A stretch of DNA of 16,377 bases, from NCBI GenBank assembly GCA_903928045.1, contig CAIYPH010000093.1, forward strand, positions 1 through 16,377. The letters are read 5' to 3'. Position 1 is the first letter of the stretch. Every line of letters begins with the position of its first letter. This DNA is from an uncultured Rhodospirillales bacterium. Its GTDB lineage: Bacteria; Pseudomonadota; Alphaproteobacteria; Acetobacterales; Acetobacteraceae. Positions 1-8,052 of this stretch are shown here, in pieces. The notes below the pieces were generated by a model. That model was not told the DNA's origin. It saw nothing but the letters and a program-made list of their open reading frames with translations, and did no database searches. Made by a program: the position numbers and the translations under genes.

Positions 1-1241
1 AACTTGTCGATCGAAATCGCCGCCTGATGGGCGTGCGCCACGGCCCATATGATGTTCTTGGGGCCGAAAGCGGCGTCGCCGCCGAAGAATACCTTGGGGT
101 TGGTGGACTGGAAGGTCACGTCATCAACCTTGGGCATGCCCCAGCGGTCGAACTCGATGCCGATGTCCTTCTCGATCCAGGGGAAGGCGTTCTCCTGGCC
201 GATGGCGACCAGCACGTCGTCACAGGGATATTCCTCGACCACGCCGGTCGGGATCAGACTGCGGCGGCCCTTCTCGTCGTACTTGGCCTCGACCTTGTCG
301 AAGCGCATGCCGGTGATGCGGCCGTTGTCGTGCAGGACTTCCTTGGGAACCAGGAAGTTGAGGATGGGGATGTCCTCATGCATCGCGTCCTCCTTCTCCC
401 AGGGGGACGCCTTCATTTCCTCGAAGCCGGAGCGGACGATCACCTTCACGTCCTCGCCGCCGAGGCGACGGGCGGAGCGGCAGCAATCCATCGCCGTGTT
501 GCCGCCGCCAAGCACGATCACGCGCTTGCCGATCGATTTCACGTGGCCGAACGAGACGGAGGACAGCCAGTCGATGCCGATATGGATGTTGGCGGCGGCC
601 TCCTGGCGGCCGGGCACATCAAGCTCGCGGCCGCGCGGCGCGCCGGAGCCGACGAACACTGCATCATACCCCTCGTCCATCAGGCCCTTCAGGCTCGGGA
701 CATAGGTGTTGTAGCGGGTCTCGACCCCGAGATCGGTGATGTAGCCGACCTCCTCGTCGATCACCGAATCGGGCAGGCGGAACTTGGGGATCTGGCTGCG
801 GATGAAGCCGCCGCCATTCGGCGCGCTGTCGAACACCGTCACCTGGTATCCGGCCGGCGCGAGATCCCGCGCCACGCCGAGCCCGGCGGGGCCGGCGCCG
901 ACCACGGCAACACGCTTGCCGTTGGACGGGAAGGGGCCCTGCGGCATCCGCGCCGATACGTCGCCCTTGAAATCGGCGGCGACGCGCTTCAAGCGGCAGA
1001 TCGCCACCGGCTCCTCCTCGACCCGCCCGCGACGGCAGGCCGGCTCGCAGGGACGGTCGCAGGTGCGGCCGAGAATCCCCGGGAACACGTTGGATTTCCA
1101 GTTGATCATATATGCGTCATCGTACCGCCCGGCGGCGATCAGACGGATATATTCGGGAACCGGGGTGTGAGCGGGACAGGCCCACTGGCAATCGACGACC
1201 TTGTGGAAATAGTCGGGATTGCGGATGTCAGTTGGCTTCAA
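1..1241 (-). CDS. GltD-like FAD/NAD(P)-dependent oxidoreductase, N-terminal part (cut by window edge)
   Basis: Member of the glutamate synthase small-subunit-like flavoprotein family, which passes electrons between NAD(P)H, FAD and an Fe-S cluster. About 413 residues are visible. A Cys-rich Fer4_20-type segment has Cys18 and Cys22, then a CxxxCxxxC block (Cys61, 65, 69). It is followed by an FAD dinucleotide fold (VAVVGAGPAGLGVA), a second nucleotide fold (VIVLGGGNTAMDCC) and the late FAD motif FFGGDAAFGPKNIIWAV. The gene continues beyond base 1, so the C-terminus and partner genes are unseen. I chose the TTG at 1241 because homology-like sequence (LKPTDIRNPDYFHKVVDC) begins there and GGGAG lies 10 nt upstream; there is no in-frame ATG nearby, so the start is uncertain. 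It need not be true GltD: relatives often serve with 2-oxoacid:ferredoxin or formate oxidoreductases. The family is sure, the substrate is not. Confidence 0.85.
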   Translation of the reverse strand, partial: MKPTDIRNPDYFHKVVDCQWACPAHTPVPEYIRLIAAGRYDDAYMINWKSNVFPGILGRTCDRPCEPACRRGRVEEEPVAICRLKRVAADFKGDVSARMPQGPFPSNGKRVAVVGAGPAGLGVARDLAPAGYQVTVFDSAPNGGGFIRSQIPKFRLPDSVIDEEVGYITDLGVETRYNTYVPSLKGLMDEGYDAVFVGSGAPRGRELDVPGRQEAAANIHIGIDWLSSVSFGHVKSIGKRVIVLGGGNTAMDCCRSARRLGGEDVKVIVRSGFEEMKASPWEKEDAMHEDIPILNFLVPKEVLHDNGRITGMRFDKVEAKYDEKGRRSLIPTGVVEEYPCDDVLVAIGQENAFPWIEKDIGIEFDRWGMPKVDDVTFQSTNPKVFFGGDAAFGPKNIIWAVAHAHQAAISIDK

Positions 1242-1413
1242 GACGCAGTCACTCCCGTCCTCCGCGGCGTGGGCCGCATGATGTGCTTTGTACCGGTGAC
1301 CTGTATGACCGGGGCCGCGCATTATGCCACCGGTCTTTTCGAGCCGGTAGGGGCGCGTTCACGCGTTCACCTAAGGGCTGGTTCGCGGGTTGGGAAGGGG
1401 GTTTGATGGCGGG
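1242..1413. promoter_or_regulatory. Divergent intergenic region with candidate overlapping promoters
   Basis: This 172-bp gap separates the leftward GltD-like gene from the rightward EEP gene, so it should hold both promoters. On the plus strand GTGACC (1296-1301) and CATTAT (1320-1325) are 18 bp apart and resemble -35/-10 boxes. The same GCATTATGC core reads GCATAATGC on the other strand, so the two -10 boxes could overlap. The palindrome ACCGGT occurs twice nearby. The boxes match only moderately and this is an inference. Confidence 0.3.
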
Positions 1414-2268
1414 ATGCGCATGATCGCCCTGCTTCTGTTGCTGATCGCCGCCCCCGCCGCGGCGGGAGAGCTGAAATTCGCCACCTGGAACCTGGAATGG
1501 CTCACCGCCCGCCCGGCCGGGGACCCCGCCTTGCCGCGCGATGTTCGCCCCAAAACCGGCGAGGATGTCGCACTGCTCGCCCGCTATGCCGAGGCCCTCG
1601 CCGCTGATGTGGTGGCCATCCAGGAGGTGGACGGGCCGGAGATCGCGGCGCGCATTTTCCGGCCGAGCCGCTATGTCCTTCATATGACTGGCGATCACGT
1701 CGTCCAACGAGTCGGGCTCGCGATACGGCGGGATCTGCGCTTCACCCCCAATCATGACCTAAACGCCCTTAACGAAGCGGCGTCGGGCGTGCATACCCTG
1801 CGCAGCGGCGCCGATGTCACGCTCGACCTGCCGGGCGGCAAGCTTCGTCTCCTGGCCGTCCATCTCAAAACCGGCTGCCGGCAGGACAAGCTGGCGAGCC
1901 GCGTCCGCGAGCAATGCAGCGTGCTCAGCGGCCAGCTCGGCGTGCTCACGGAGTGGGTTTCTGCACGGCGCGCGGCGGGGGAGGCCTTCGTGCTGCTCGG
2001 CGACTTCAATCGCTGGATGGATAACGGGGATGCGTTCTGGGCGGGGCTGACGCGGGCGGCGCCCCTGGCGCGGGCGACCGAGGGCACCTATTCGCCATGC
2101 TGGGGTGGCGGTGGCTTCATCGACCACATCATCGCCGGCGGTCCGGCGCGGGAGTGGATGATGAAAGACACCATGAAGGTGCAGGTCTATCGCGAGACCG
2201 GCGCGGCCTGGAAGGAGCGCCTGTCCGACCATTGCCCGGTCTCGGTCCGCTTCCGGGTCCCCGATTGA
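1414..2268 (+). CDS. Exported endonuclease/exonuclease/phosphatase (EEP) family protein
   Basis: A 284-residue protein of the DNase I-like metal-dependent phosphohydrolase superfamily. Residues 1-17 form a signal peptide (a run of Leu/Ile ending in AAPAAA), so the enzyme probably acts in the periplasm or outside. The active-site series is complete: Asn26 in WNLEWL, Glu71 in QEVDG, a HLKTGC block, Asp197/Asn199 in GDFN, and Asp272-His273 in the final SDHCPV. Family members cleave phosphodiesters in nucleic acids, phosphoinositides or sphingomyelin; the substrate cannot be read here. I start at ATG 1414, which puts the signal peptide at the N-terminus with the purine-rich GGAAGGGGG about 12 nt upstream; ATG 1420 or TTG 1390 are alternatives. 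Its stop is one base from the next ATG (TGAGATG), so it is likely cotranscribed with the MFS gene. Confidence 0.88.
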   Translation: MRMIALLLLLIAAPAAAGELKFATWNLEWLTARPAGDPALPRDVRPKTGEDVALLARYAEALAADVVAIQEVDGPEIAARIFRPSRYVLHMTGDHVVQRVGLAIRRDLRFTPNHDLNALNEAASGVHTLRSGADVTLDLPGGKLRLLAVHLKTGCRQDKLASRVREQCSVLSGQLGVLTEWVSARRAAGEAFVLLGDFNRWMDNGDAFWAGLTRAAPLARATEGTYSPCWGGGGFIDHIIAGGPAREWMMKDTMKVQVYRETGAAWKERLSDHCPVSVRFRVPD

Positions 2269-2269
2269 G

Positions 2270-3502
2270 ATGAGCGGCATCGGCCCGGGGACACTCGAGC
2301 GCTTTCTGCGCATCACCCTCCCGCTCTCCGGCATGAATTTCCTCACCCAGTGCGCCCGGGCCGGGCTCGCGGTGGTCGGCCCGGTGCTGGCGGTGGAATA
2401 CGGCTTCACCGCCACCGAGCTGGGCCTGCTCTCCGCCGTGCTGTTCGCGCTCTATGGCCTCGCGCAGCTCCCGGTTGGCCTCGCGCTCGACATGTTCGGG
2501 CCGCGGCGGGTGCAGAGCGTGATGGCGCTGACCGCGGCGGCGGGCTTCCTGATGTTCTCTTTCGCCGATGGGCTGGCCGGTTTCGCCATCGCTCGCGGCG
2601 TCACCGGCGTGGGCGTCGCGGCCGGGCTGATGGGGATGATGAAGGGGATCAGCCAGTGGTTCCCCCGCACCCGCCTCGCGGGCATGACCGGGATCGGCCT
2701 GGTCGTCGGCGGCCTCGGCGGCCTGGCCGCGACCTCGCCGGTCGCCGCGCTGATGCCGGTGATCGGCTGGCGCGGAGTGTTCGTCATTTTCTCCCTCATC
2801 GCGCTGGCCGTGTCGCTGTGGAATTTCCTTTCCCTGCGTGACCCGCCGGGCTTCCAGCGCCCCACCCGCACCCTGGCCGACGAAATCCGACTGCTCGGCC
2901 GGGTGCTGACCGACCGGCATTTCTGGCGCCTCACCCCGATGGTCGCGTTCCTCTCGGTGATGAACTTCACCTACCAAAGCCTGTGGGCCGGGCCCTGGCT
3001 GCGCGATGTCGCCGGGCTCGGCACGGTGGACCGCGCCGACACGCTGGCGATCTACGCGCTCGGCATGATGATCGGCAGCGCGGCCTTCGGGCAGCTCGCC
3101 AGCCGGCTGACCGAGCGTGGCGTGAGCGCGATCGCCGTGCCGGCGGTGTGTTCGGTGGCGTTGCTGGCGATCCAGACCACGCTGGTGCTGCAACCCGCCG
3201 GGCGCTGGCAGGTCACGCTGCTATGGATGGTGTTCGGCGCCTTCGCCTCCTCGGGCCCCGCCGGCTACGCCGCGATCGCCAACGTCTTCCCGCCCGAGCT
3301 GACCGGGCGGGTGACCACGGCCATCAACGCGACGATGCTGGCCGCGGTGTTCCTCCTGCAATACGCGATCGGCTGGATCCTCGACCAGTGGCCCCGTACG
3401 GAAGCCGGCGGCTGGGATGCGCGCGGCTACGCCTGGGTGATCGGGCTGACGCTGGGGTTGCAGGCTTTGGCGACCTTGTGGGCGCTCAGGAAGGGGAAGT
3501 AA
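2270..3502 (+). CDS. Major facilitator superfamily permease
   Basis: A 410-residue polytopic inner-membrane protein with about 12 hydrophobic segments, the usual length for a 12-TM MFS carrier. A motif-A-like loop (GLALDMFGPRR) follows the second helix, and the following helices carry GxxxG-rich stretches (RGVTGVGVAAGLMGMMKG), as in the sugar-phosphate/anion-type MFS permeases. A central polar loop (near LSLRDPPGFQRPTRTLADEIR) separates the two six-helix halves. The substrate is unknown. The ATG lies one base after the EEP stop, implying translational coupling; no separate Shine-Dalgarno is evident. The final codons (AAG GGG AAG TAA) run into the end of the inverted-repeat element, which supplies the stop, so the original C-terminus may have been slightly different. 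Confidence 0.9.
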   Translation: MSGIGPGTLERFLRITLPLSGMNFLTQCARAGLAVVGPVLAVEYGFTATELGLLSAVLFALYGLAQLPVGLALDMFGPRRVQSVMALTAAAGFLMFSFADGLAGFAIARGVTGVGVAAGLMGMMKGISQWFPRTRLAGMTGIGLVVGGLGGLAATSPVAALMPVIGWRGVFVIFSLIALAVSLWNFLSLRDPPGFQRPTRTLADEIRLLGRVLTDRHFWRLTPMVAFLSVMNFTYQSLWAGPWLRDVAGLGTVDRADTLAIYALGMMIGSAAFGQLASRLTERGVSAIAVPAVCSVALLAIQTTLVLQPAGRWQVTLLWMVFGAFASSGPAGYAAIANVFPPELTGRVTTAINATMLAAVFLLQYAIGWILDQWPRTEAGGWDARGYAWVIGLTLGLQALATLWALRKGK

Positions 3503-3648
3503 GGGCTTCTTTTTTGAAAAAAAGAAGCAAAAAACTTTTATCCGCTTGCTGCGTACCGCTCCGACCTATCCGGGCGGGGTACGCCAAAGGCATGGATCGA
3601 TCAGAAAGTTTTTTTGGTTCTTTTTGTTCACAAAAAGAACATTCTTCC
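3495..3648. repeat. Full inverted-repeat element, copy A
   Basis: Left arm: GGAAGTAAGG end, an 11-bp perfect hairpin (3505-3515 with 3518-3528), then CAAAAAACTTTTATCCG. Right arm: AGAAAGTTTTTTTGG, an 11-bp hairpin (3617-3627 with 3630-3640), then a CTTCC end. The right arm is an inverted, diverged copy of the left arm, so the whole element can fold into one long hairpin; an inner pairing GCGTACC (3551-3557) with GGTACGC (3578-3584) supports this. No ORF is inside. It sits between two co-directional genes and could end the MFS transcript. The same structure recurs at 14538-14714, with half copies elsewhere. It resembles a MITE-like or BIME-like element; the class is inference. Confidence 0.85.
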
Positions 3649-3688
3649 GATCATCCCCTCGCCACCTCAGGATCCGAGAGCCCCAACG

Positions 3689-4696
3689 ATGTCCGCTACC
3701 GGCACCCCGCCGCGACCCATCCTCCTGCACGCGATCACCGACCGGCGCCCCACAACAATGCCGGTGGCCGCCGCGGACGACTTCAAGCTGGCTCCCGGCC
3801 AGCCCATCGAGCGGCCTGACATCGACGGATGCCCGCTCGTCTACGCCGCCGATTTCTCCAGACGGCGCATCCTCTACACTGTCGTCGACCCCGCCGATCT
3901 CCTGGCCGTCTTCAATGCACCGTTCCTCTACAACGCCCAGCTCGCCCATGCGCGGGCCGTCATCGCCGTCCCCTTCGGCCGCGTGAACGAGATGGAACCC
4001 ATCACCGGCCTCCACCCCATCTTCATCTTCTCCTCCGGCCGTGCCGGCTCGACCCTGCTTGCACGCCTCGTCAACTCGCTCGGCCGCCTCTCCGCCTCCG
4101 AGCCCGATATCTTCACCCAGTTCGCCTTCCTGCCCCCCGATCAGCGCGCCGCCCTTCCCGAAGCCCGGATCTACCGCGCCGCCGTCGCTTCGCTCGCCCG
4201 TTACTGCGGCCGCGACGCCATCATCAAGCTGCGCAGCCAAGGCTGCCTCATCGCCGACTCCCTGATAAGCTCCCTCCCCGGCGCCCGCGCCGAGGTCCTG
4301 CTGCGCGAACGCACCTCCTGGGCGCACTCGCGGCACACCAACTTTCGTGAACCCCCGCACCAGATCGCCAAGGTGCTGCGCGAGTCCATCACCGCCATCG
4401 ATGACCTCACCCGCGCCGGAGCCCCGCCGCAGATCCTCTGGTACGAAGATCTCGTCGCCCATCCCGCCGATACCCTGCTCCAGCTTCTCGCCAACTCCCG
4501 GCTGCCGCCCACCGAGATCGCCGCCAACATCGCCACCACCATGGCGCGGGATTCCCAGGCATGGTCCGACCTCGCCAAAGCCGCCAACCGCGCCCGCGCG
4601 GCCGATCCGGACTTCCAGGGCAGTTTCGACCGCGAATGGTCCGCCATCCGGCCGGACGCCCTGATCGAGCGCTACGGCCTCGCGCGGTTGGGGTAG
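3689..4696 (+). CDS. Sulfotransferase-family protein
   Basis: A 335-residue protein with the 5'-phosphosulfate-binding loop of PAPS-dependent sulfotransferases, FIFSSGRAGSTLLARLV (loop residues about 115-122). A downstream basic/Ser segment near residues 205-220 (LLRERTSWAHSRHTNF) fits the 3'-phosphate site, and a later LWYEDLV (Tyr252-Glu253-Asp254) is typical of this superfamily. The first 110 residues are less conserved in type and may bind the acceptor, which is unknown. There is no signal peptide or membrane segment, so it is probably cytoplasmic. I chose ATG 3689 because longer forms start inside the repeat element (TTG 3614) and give a repeat-derived peptide. Only a weak GAGAG precedes it. 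With just 40 bp to the element it must be read through from upstream or have a promoter in or next to the repeat. Confidence 0.8.
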   Translation: MSATGTPPRPILLHAITDRRPTTMPVAAADDFKLAPGQPIERPDIDGCPLVYAADFSRRRILYTVVDPADLLAVFNAPFLYNAQLAHARAVIAVPFGRVNEMEPITGLHPIFIFSSGRAGSTLLARLVNSLGRLSASEPDIFTQFAFLPPDQRAALPEARIYRAAVASLARYCGRDAIIKLRSQGCLIADSLISSLPGARAEVLLRERTSWAHSRHTNFREPPHQIAKVLRESITAIDDLTRAGAPPQILWYEDLVAHPADTLLQLLANSRLPPTEIAANIATTMARDSQAWSDLAKAANRARAADPDFQGSFDREWSAIRPDALIERYGLARLG

Positions 4697-4713
4697 CGAC
4701 GCGTCACGGCCGG

Positions 4714-4917
4714 CTATCGCGGCCCAGACACCAGTATGTCGCAGTTGAGCCGCCCGGCCATGAGGCAGTTCTCTATCGCCGATTTCTGCTGCAACTGCTT
4801 GGTCAGCCACATGGAGACGACGAGGAGTGCCAGGGTCACCGCGAGGCCGGCGAGGCTCAGAGTCCGGCGGTCGGCATCGTCGCGGTCGCCATATACCAAG
4901 CGGTAGATCTTGGTCAC
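4714..4917 (-). CDS. Small single-pass membrane protein (hypothetical)
   Basis: A 67-residue protein: a charged N-terminus (MTKIYRLVYGDRDDADRR), one transmembrane helix at about residues 22-38 (LAGLAVTLALLVVSMWL), and a short tail with two Cys (51 and 59, in CLMAGRLNC). The Arg/Lys-rich N-terminus suggests it stays inside with the Cys tail in the periplasm, where a disulfide could form. The start is GTG at 4917, supported by an ideal GGAGG (4923-4927) 5 nt upstream. It lies 99 bp downstream of the beta-helix/Hint gene on the same strand and ends 17 bp from the convergent sulfotransferase stop. I do not recognise a named family. The strong ribosome site and clean membrane topology argue that it is real. 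Confidence 0.7.
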   Translation of the reverse strand: MTKIYRLVYGDRDDADRRTLSLAGLAVTLALLVVSMWLTKQLQQKSAIENCLMAGRLNCDILVSGPR

Positions 4918-4922
4918 ATCTG

Positions 4923-4927
4923 CCTCC
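4923..4927 (-). promoter_or_regulatory. Shine-Dalgarno GGAGG for the small membrane protein
   Basis: A perfect GGAGG on the minus strand, 5 nt before GTG 4917, which decides a GTG start for the 67-residue gene. An ATG overlaps it one base upstream but is out of frame and meets TGA at once. Confidence 0.7.
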
Positions 4928-5016
4928 CCCAGGGCGTGCGGGTCGATGCGGTTACGCTACATCGGCGGATGGTGCGCGCGGTTATGGCAAATATGCAGGC
5001 CGCACCTGCGTTCCCG

Positions 5017-8000
5017 TCAGGCCCTGGCGGCGGCCGCCGCCGCGTCATCAACCCAGTAGAGGCCGAGAGGCAGCAGGTCGAAGCCGATCTGCCGCGCGCC
5101 GGTGACATCGAGCGTCGCCTCCCCATCGGTCCAGCGCCAACCGGCCTCGGGGGCGTGCCAGCCGGCCAGGAAGTCCCGCGCGGCGACGGGCCGCCCGTCG
5201 CGCTGGAGCCGCGCGATGGCCACGCCGAGGCGGCGGGTGTCGCTGCCGGTGGGCTCGGTTTCGCAGGGCACATGCGTGCGCGACCGCAGCGTGACGATCC
5301 GCGCATCCGCCGGCAGTTCGGCCCGCCAGGTGGCGCCATGGACGGCGGCGGCGAGGGGTTTGCCGTCAACGAACAAGGCAAGGTCGGGCGCCTCGCTGCG
5401 CCGCCAGCCGAGCCGGGCGGCCTGGTCCAGCACGCCAGCGCGCGCCCGGGCCAGCCGGTCCCCCCCGAGCACCAGCGGCGCGCAGGCCTCGGCCTCCCAC
5501 ACCGCGCGGGCGAAATCGGGGTGCAGGTCGACCGGGCCGGCGCCGTTGGCGAAGGCCCCGCGGTTGCCGGTGTCGAGGAAGGTCTCGCAGGTCAGGCCCT
5601 CGGCGCGGATCACGTCATGGGCTGGCAGCTCGACATGGTAATAGGTGATGGCGGCCCGCTCCTCCTGGAGGATGCTGCGGCCGTTCAACAGATATCGCAC
5701 GGGGATCAGCCCATCTCCGACATGCACGGCGTGGTCCGGGCTCAGCCAGAGGTCCGCGCGCGGCTGGCCGGGGCCGAAGGCATGCGGGCGGATGCGGATC
5801 GGCCAGACATCGCGCGGCCGAGGATGGCGCGCGCACTCCACACGGCGCTGGCCGACCCAGACGATCGGCGCATCGCCGCCAAACGCCGAGAGCACCCGCA
5901 TTCCCGCGGCCAGCCGCTCCACCGCGACCGGGCCGTCGATCGTCTCGATCCGCGTGCCCTCGGCGAAGCAGGGCACCACGATATCGGTCGCCCCGCCGGC
6001 GACGACGTGGCCGAAGCTGGTGGCGCCGTGGAAATTCTGGCTCGGGTCCAGCTTCAGCGTGATCGTCCCGCCCCCGGCCTCGACGACGGACAGCACGTTG
6101 TTGGCCCCCAGCGTCGCCGAGGTGACGTCGGTGATGCCGCCCAGCGCGAGGGTGGTGTTGCTGGTCAATCCGGTGATGGTGCCGGCGACCGCGGCGGGGT
6201 TGGCCAGCGTGAGAGTGGCGCCGGCGCCGCCGAGGCTCAGCGTCTGGGCGGAGGTGACGGTGCCCGCCAGCGACCAGGTCGCCCCGGCATCGACAATCAC
6301 CGAAGCGAAGCCGACGTATTTGGCGCCGAACCCGGCGATGGTCCCGGCCGCCGCGCCGGTGCCGGTCTGCACCCCGAGATCGAGAATACCCTTCGGGCTG
6401 GTGGCGCCTGATTTGTCGCCCAGCACCACACCGCTGAAGGTGGCCCCGGGCGTGACATCGAGCGTCATCGTGTGGCCGGCATTGGCGGGGAAGATCGAAT
6501 ACTGGGTGCCGCCGATGGAGCCCGCATTGCGGATGGTGAGGTCGTAATACGCCACCACGCCATAGGGGCCGCCAGTGATGGTGCCGGTCGATTTGTTGAG
6601 GATCACCCCCGTGCCGTGCACCCAGGCGGCGGCGCCATTGGTGCCGCCGGAGGCGAAAATCGTGCCGGCGTTGGTCAGCGTGCCATTGCCGGAAATGGCG
6701 GCGATGGTGCCGCTGGCGGCCTGGCCGAACTGCACGCCGATCCACTCGGCGCTCACCAGCCCATGCACGCCGTTATAGAAGCTGCCGCCCTGGCGCAGCT
6801 CGACGCCGGCGCCGCCGAAGGTGTGGGTGCTGGAGACGGTGCCGTAATTGGCCACCGTGGTGGCCGCGTTCAGCGCGATGATGGCCACGCCGCTGGACGC
6901 GACATGGCCGCCCGCGGCGTTGGTGACGCTGCCGGCGCCGGCGAGGTCGATGCCGTAGGCGGCGGCGATGCTGCCGGAATTGACGATGGTGCCGCCGTTT
7001 CGGGCGAGCACCGCGATATAGCCGCTGGTAATCGTGCCGGTGCTGGCGTTGCTGAGACTGCCGGTTTTGAACAGATCGACGCCACTGAAGATGCTGCCGG
7101 CGATGCTGCCGGCGTTGGTTACCGTCGCGCTGCCGCCGGTGGCGACGACGCCGTAATGCCCGCCGATGATGCTGCCGCCGGCCTCGTTGGTCACCGTGCC
7201 GCCGCCGACCAGCCAGGCGCCGAAGCCGATGGTGCTGGTGGTGGTGCCGGAGATGGTCGTCTGGAAACCCTTGATCAGCCCGGCATTGTCGATACTGCCG
7301 CCCGCGCCGACGATGCCGGCGCCGATCAGCGGCGAGGAAATCGTCGCGCCGGCGGCGTTGGTGATGACGCCCGCCGCAATGGCGACACCCGCGGAGGACG
7401 GCACGTAGCCGACCGAGGCGACGCTCGTGAAGCCGGTACCGGAGGACTGGCGGGCCAGGATGGTCCCCTGGTTGACCACGGTGGCGGCGGTGCTGGCGGT
7501 GATGCCGAAGCCGTAGCCCGACACCAGCCCGCCCGTGTAGTTGCTGAAATTGCCGCTCGTCAGGATGGCACCGGCGCCCTTGGTACCGACGAGGCTGCCG
7601 GAATTGATCACCGCCCCGGCGGCCGTGAGGTCGAGCCCGTTGAGGCCGCCGGAAATCACGCCGCCAGCGCCGTTCACGATGGCGCCGCCGGGCAGCATGA
7701 TGCCCGAGCCGGCGGCGGTCGCGGTGGCGGAAATGGTGCCGAGGCTGAGGATGGTCGCGGCAACCGAGCCGGTAATGCCGTAGCTGGTGCCCTTGATGAC
7801 ACCGGCCGGCTGGTTGGTGATGGTCCCGCCGGCGGTGCCGAGCGCGATGCCGGCGCCGAGCGTCCCGGCGGCGGTGGAGGTGATGGTGCCGTAGGTGTTG
7901 ATGGTCCAGTCGATGGTCCCGGTCGCCTGCACCGCGACGCCGGTGGAAGACGTGATGGTGGCACCGGCGGCGATGGTGACGGGATTGCTGCCGGCGGGGT

Positions 8001-8052
8001 TGGACAGCGTCACACCCGAGGGATACGCCCCGCTGATCGTCCGTCCCGTCAT
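5017..8052 (-). CDS. Beta-helix repeat protein with C-terminal Hint_2-type domain
   Basis: A 1011-residue, Gly/Ala/Thr/Ser-rich protein in three parts. Residues 1 to about 690 are degenerate repeats of the form GTITN-AGG-I-G-GV, the pattern of right-handed beta-helix surface proteins and autotransporter passengers. Residues about 695-835 are a Hint_2-type domain: Cys695 starts CFAEGTRIET, with VERLAAGMRVLS, then LSPDHAV (His774) and YYHVELPAHDVIRAEG. Residues about 840-1011 are a further module with SRTHVP, DTRRLGV (938-944) and GWHAPE..WRWTDG (964-977). No signal peptide and no autotransporter barrel are seen, so export, if any, would need another route such as type I secretion. Hint domains self-cleave at the N-terminal Cys, so release of the beta-helix is a fair inference. 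Start ATG 8052 has GGAGG 6 nt upstream. The domain calls are confident; cell location and role are not. Confidence 0.87.
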   Translation of the reverse strand: MTGRTISGAYPSGVTLSNPAGSNPVTIAAGATITSSTGVAVQATGTIDWTINTYGTITSTAAGTLGAGIALGTAGGTITNQPAGVIKGTSYGITGSVAATILSLGTISATATAAGSGIMLPGGAIVNGAGGVISGGLNGLDLTAAGAVINSGSLVGTKGAGAILTSGNFSNYTGGLVSGYGFGITASTAATVVNQGTILARQSSGTGFTSVASVGYVPSSAGVAIAAGVITNAAGATISSPLIGAGIVGAGGSIDNAGLIKGFQTTISGTTTSTIGFGAWLVGGGTVTNEAGGSIIGGHYGVVATGGSATVTNAGSIAGSIFSGVDLFKTGSLSNASTGTITSGYIAVLARNGGTIVNSGSIAAAYGIDLAGAGSVTNAAGGHVASSGVAIIALNAATTVANYGTVSSTHTFGGAGVELRQGGSFYNGVHGLVSAEWIGVQFGQAASGTIAAISGNGTLTNAGTIFASGGTNGAAAWVHGTGVILNKSTGTITGGPYGVVAYYDLTIRNAGSIGGTQYSIFPANAGHTMTLDVTPGATFSGVVLGDKSGATSPKGILDLGVQTGTGAAAGTIAGFGAKYVGFASVIVDAGATWSLAGTVTSAQTLSLGGAGATLTLANPAAVAGTITGLTSNTTLALGGITDVTSATLGANNVLSVVEAGGGTITLKLDPSQNFHGATSFGHVVAGGATDIVVPCFAEGTRIETIDGPVAVERLAAGMRVLSAFGGDAPIVWVGQRRVECARHPRPRDVWPIRIRPHAFGPGQPRADLWLSPDHAVHVGDGLIPVRYLLNGRSILQEERAAITYYHVELPAHDVIRAEGLTCETFLDTGNRGAFANGAGPVDLHPDFARAVWEAEACAPLVLGGDRLARARAGVLDQAARLGWRRSEAPDLALFVDGKPLAAAVHGATWRAELPADARIVTLRSRTHVPCETEPTGSDTRRLGVAIARLQRDGRPVAARDFLAGWHAPEAGWRWTDGEATLDVTGARQIGFDLLPLGLYWVDDAAAAAARA

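Noticed and set aside
27..1406. 459-codon plus-strand ORF opposite the GltD-like gene
   Set aside because: The minus strand encodes an unmistakable flavoprotein with Cys and nucleotide-binding motifs; the plus reading has none.
2129..3193. 354-codon minus-strand ORF opposite the MFS gene
   Set aside because: It is a His/Arg/Gln-rich antisense reading of a membrane protein gene, without motifs.
3495..3648. Repeat as an insertion sequence or CRISPR array
   Set aside because: It contains no ORF or transposase, and its copies are inverted arms rather than regularly spaced direct repeats with unique spacers.
3614..3688. N-terminal extension of the sulfotransferase starting in the repeat
   Set aside because: The added residues (VLFVHKKN) are translated repeat palindrome, which also appears in front of the serine hydrolase; they are not a shared protein domain.
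5548..5970. Hint domain as a splicing intein
   Set aside because: There is no His-Asn plus Ser/Thr/Cys splice junction and no interrupted host protein; a terminal Hint_2 processing domain fits better.
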